This document shows, one piece after another, positions 13,020 through 13,661 of a stretch of DNA of 13,661 nucleotides; positions within the stretch are counted from its first letter, which is position 1; every line of letters begins with the position of its first letter. The stretch is from NCBI GenBank assembly GCA_902803365.1, contig CADCPU010000117.1, forward strand, positions 1 through 13,661, in the 5' to 3' direction. Below the pieces are notes generated by a model that was given only the letters and a program-made list of their open reading frames with translations, ran no database searches and was not told the origin of the DNA. The position numbers and the translations under genes were made by a program. Source of the stretch: Oscillospiraceae bacterium (GTDB lineage: Bacteria; Bacillota_A; Clostridia; Saccharofermentanales; Saccharofermentanaceae).

Positions 13020-13661
13020 ATGTCGGATAACATCACGGAATTGTGTTCGCTTGAAGATCTTGAGCGCAACGGATTTTTGATGTATCAGTTAAAAGAAGGG
13101 TTCAGGTTCGGTACCGATACGGCCCTTCTCGCGTGGTTTGCTGCCTGTTTTGTAAGATCTGGCGGCAAGGGCAACACCTCCATGGTCACAAAGAAAAAGA
13201 CGGAAGCATTGGAACTCGGTGCAGGCTGCGGCGCATGCTCGCTCCTTTTGATGGCCAGGCAGGCTTCCGTGTGTGTTGATGCAGTCGAGATAATGGAAAA
13301 GCCGTGCGAAGTGATAGGCGCTAACGTAAAGCTCAATCATCTTGAAGGACGCCTGCGACCGATCCGTGCGGATATAAGGGAACTTCCTCCTGAGGTAAAG
13401 AATAAACAGTACGATATCGTATTTATGAACCCGCCGTTCTTCCGTGAGGAGAAGGGTACGAGGGCATCAGAAGATAAGTCGGTCGAGCGCCTTAACGGCA
13501 GATTTGAGCAGAACGGCGACCTCGATGATTTTGTACGCATCGCATCCGCCAGGGTGATCCCGTCATCAGGTCATGTCGTCATGATAATGAAGGGCAACAG
13601 ACTTAAGGATTGCCTTAAGGCTTTTGAAGATAATCAGATCGCGCCGGTCAAGCTCATGACA
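13020..13661 (+). CDS. TrmN6/YabB-type SAM methyltransferase, partial at window end
   Basis: The gene runs off the right edge; 214 codons are visible without a stop. Motif I is LELGAGCGACSLLL (64-77) for S-adenosylmethionine, and motif IV is DIVFMNPPFF (132-141), the NPPF of adenine-N6 methyltransferases. The N-terminal FGTDTALLAWF (30-40) is typical of the TrmN6/YabB family, which methylates adenosine 37 of tRNA-Val. A short Lys/Gly-rich insert (about 46-61) separates it from motif I. The start ATG 13020 lies 9 bases from AAAGGAGG (13003-13010). Its place after ricT matches the yaaT-yabA-yabB order of Bacillus. Promoter not identified; it may depend on read-through from the ferredoxin unit. 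Confidence 0.85.
   Translation, partial: MSDNITELCSLEDLERNGFLMYQLKEGFRFGTDTALLAWFAACFVRSGGKGNTSMVTKKKTEALELGAGCGACSLLLMARQASVCVDAVEIMEKPCEVIGANVKLNHLEGRLRPIRADIRELPPEVKNKQYDIVFMNPPFFREEKGTRASEDKSVERLNGRFEQNGDLDDFVRIASARVIPSSGHVVMIMKGNRLKDCLKAFEDNQIAPVKLMT

Overview
The window reads as chromosomal DNA of an uncultured Clostridia-type Firmicute (low-to-mid GC, AAG/GAG/ATC/CTC-biased codons). Supporting signs are strong AGGAGG ribosome sites, sigma-A promoters, a tRNA with encoded CCA, and the order tmk-holB-ricT-trmN6, which recalls the tmk-holB-yaaT-yabB region of Bacillus. I cannot assign a family or species. No mobile element, CRISPR array or rRNA was seen, and no gap without a gene exceeds 300 bases.

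Left part (1-2898, + strand): a family 4 uracil-DNA glycosylase; a tRNA-Gln(CTG) with its own promoter and terminator; a membrane-anchored Xre-type HTH protein with a large C-terminal domain; and a DeoR-family regulator. The DeoR promoter is placed so that the transcript would begin at the start codon.

Middle part (2899-7317): an AraC/cupin regulator on the minus strand meets the DeoR gene stop-to-stop. Across a 229-base AT-rich region it is divergent from a 746-residue protein and a second AraC/cupin regulator, which together look like an operon. The large protein has the fold signature of sialate O-acetylesterases (SGNH hydrolases), but every catalytic motif I can align is destroyed. It also has a long charged insert, an added C-terminal beta-rich domain and no signal peptide. 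This regulator / pseudoesterase / regulator cassette is the best candidate for an undescribed system; a cytosolic carbohydrate-sensing or scaffolding role is inference.

Folate part (7335-9609): folE, folP, folB and folK are tightly packed or overlapping. They make the pterin half of dihydropteroate from GTP and join it to p-aminobenzoate. They start only 17 bases after the second AraC gene, so they may be read from the cassette promoter.

Right part (9598-13661): a promoter inside the end of folK drives an Asn-rich disordered protein, tmk (TTG start), holB and ricT. A separately promoted 2[4Fe-4S] ferredoxin with its own terminator follows, then a trmN6/yabB-type methyltransferase cut by the window edge. 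Several starts given here differ from the longest open frame, because promoters or ribosome sites lie inside the longer version.
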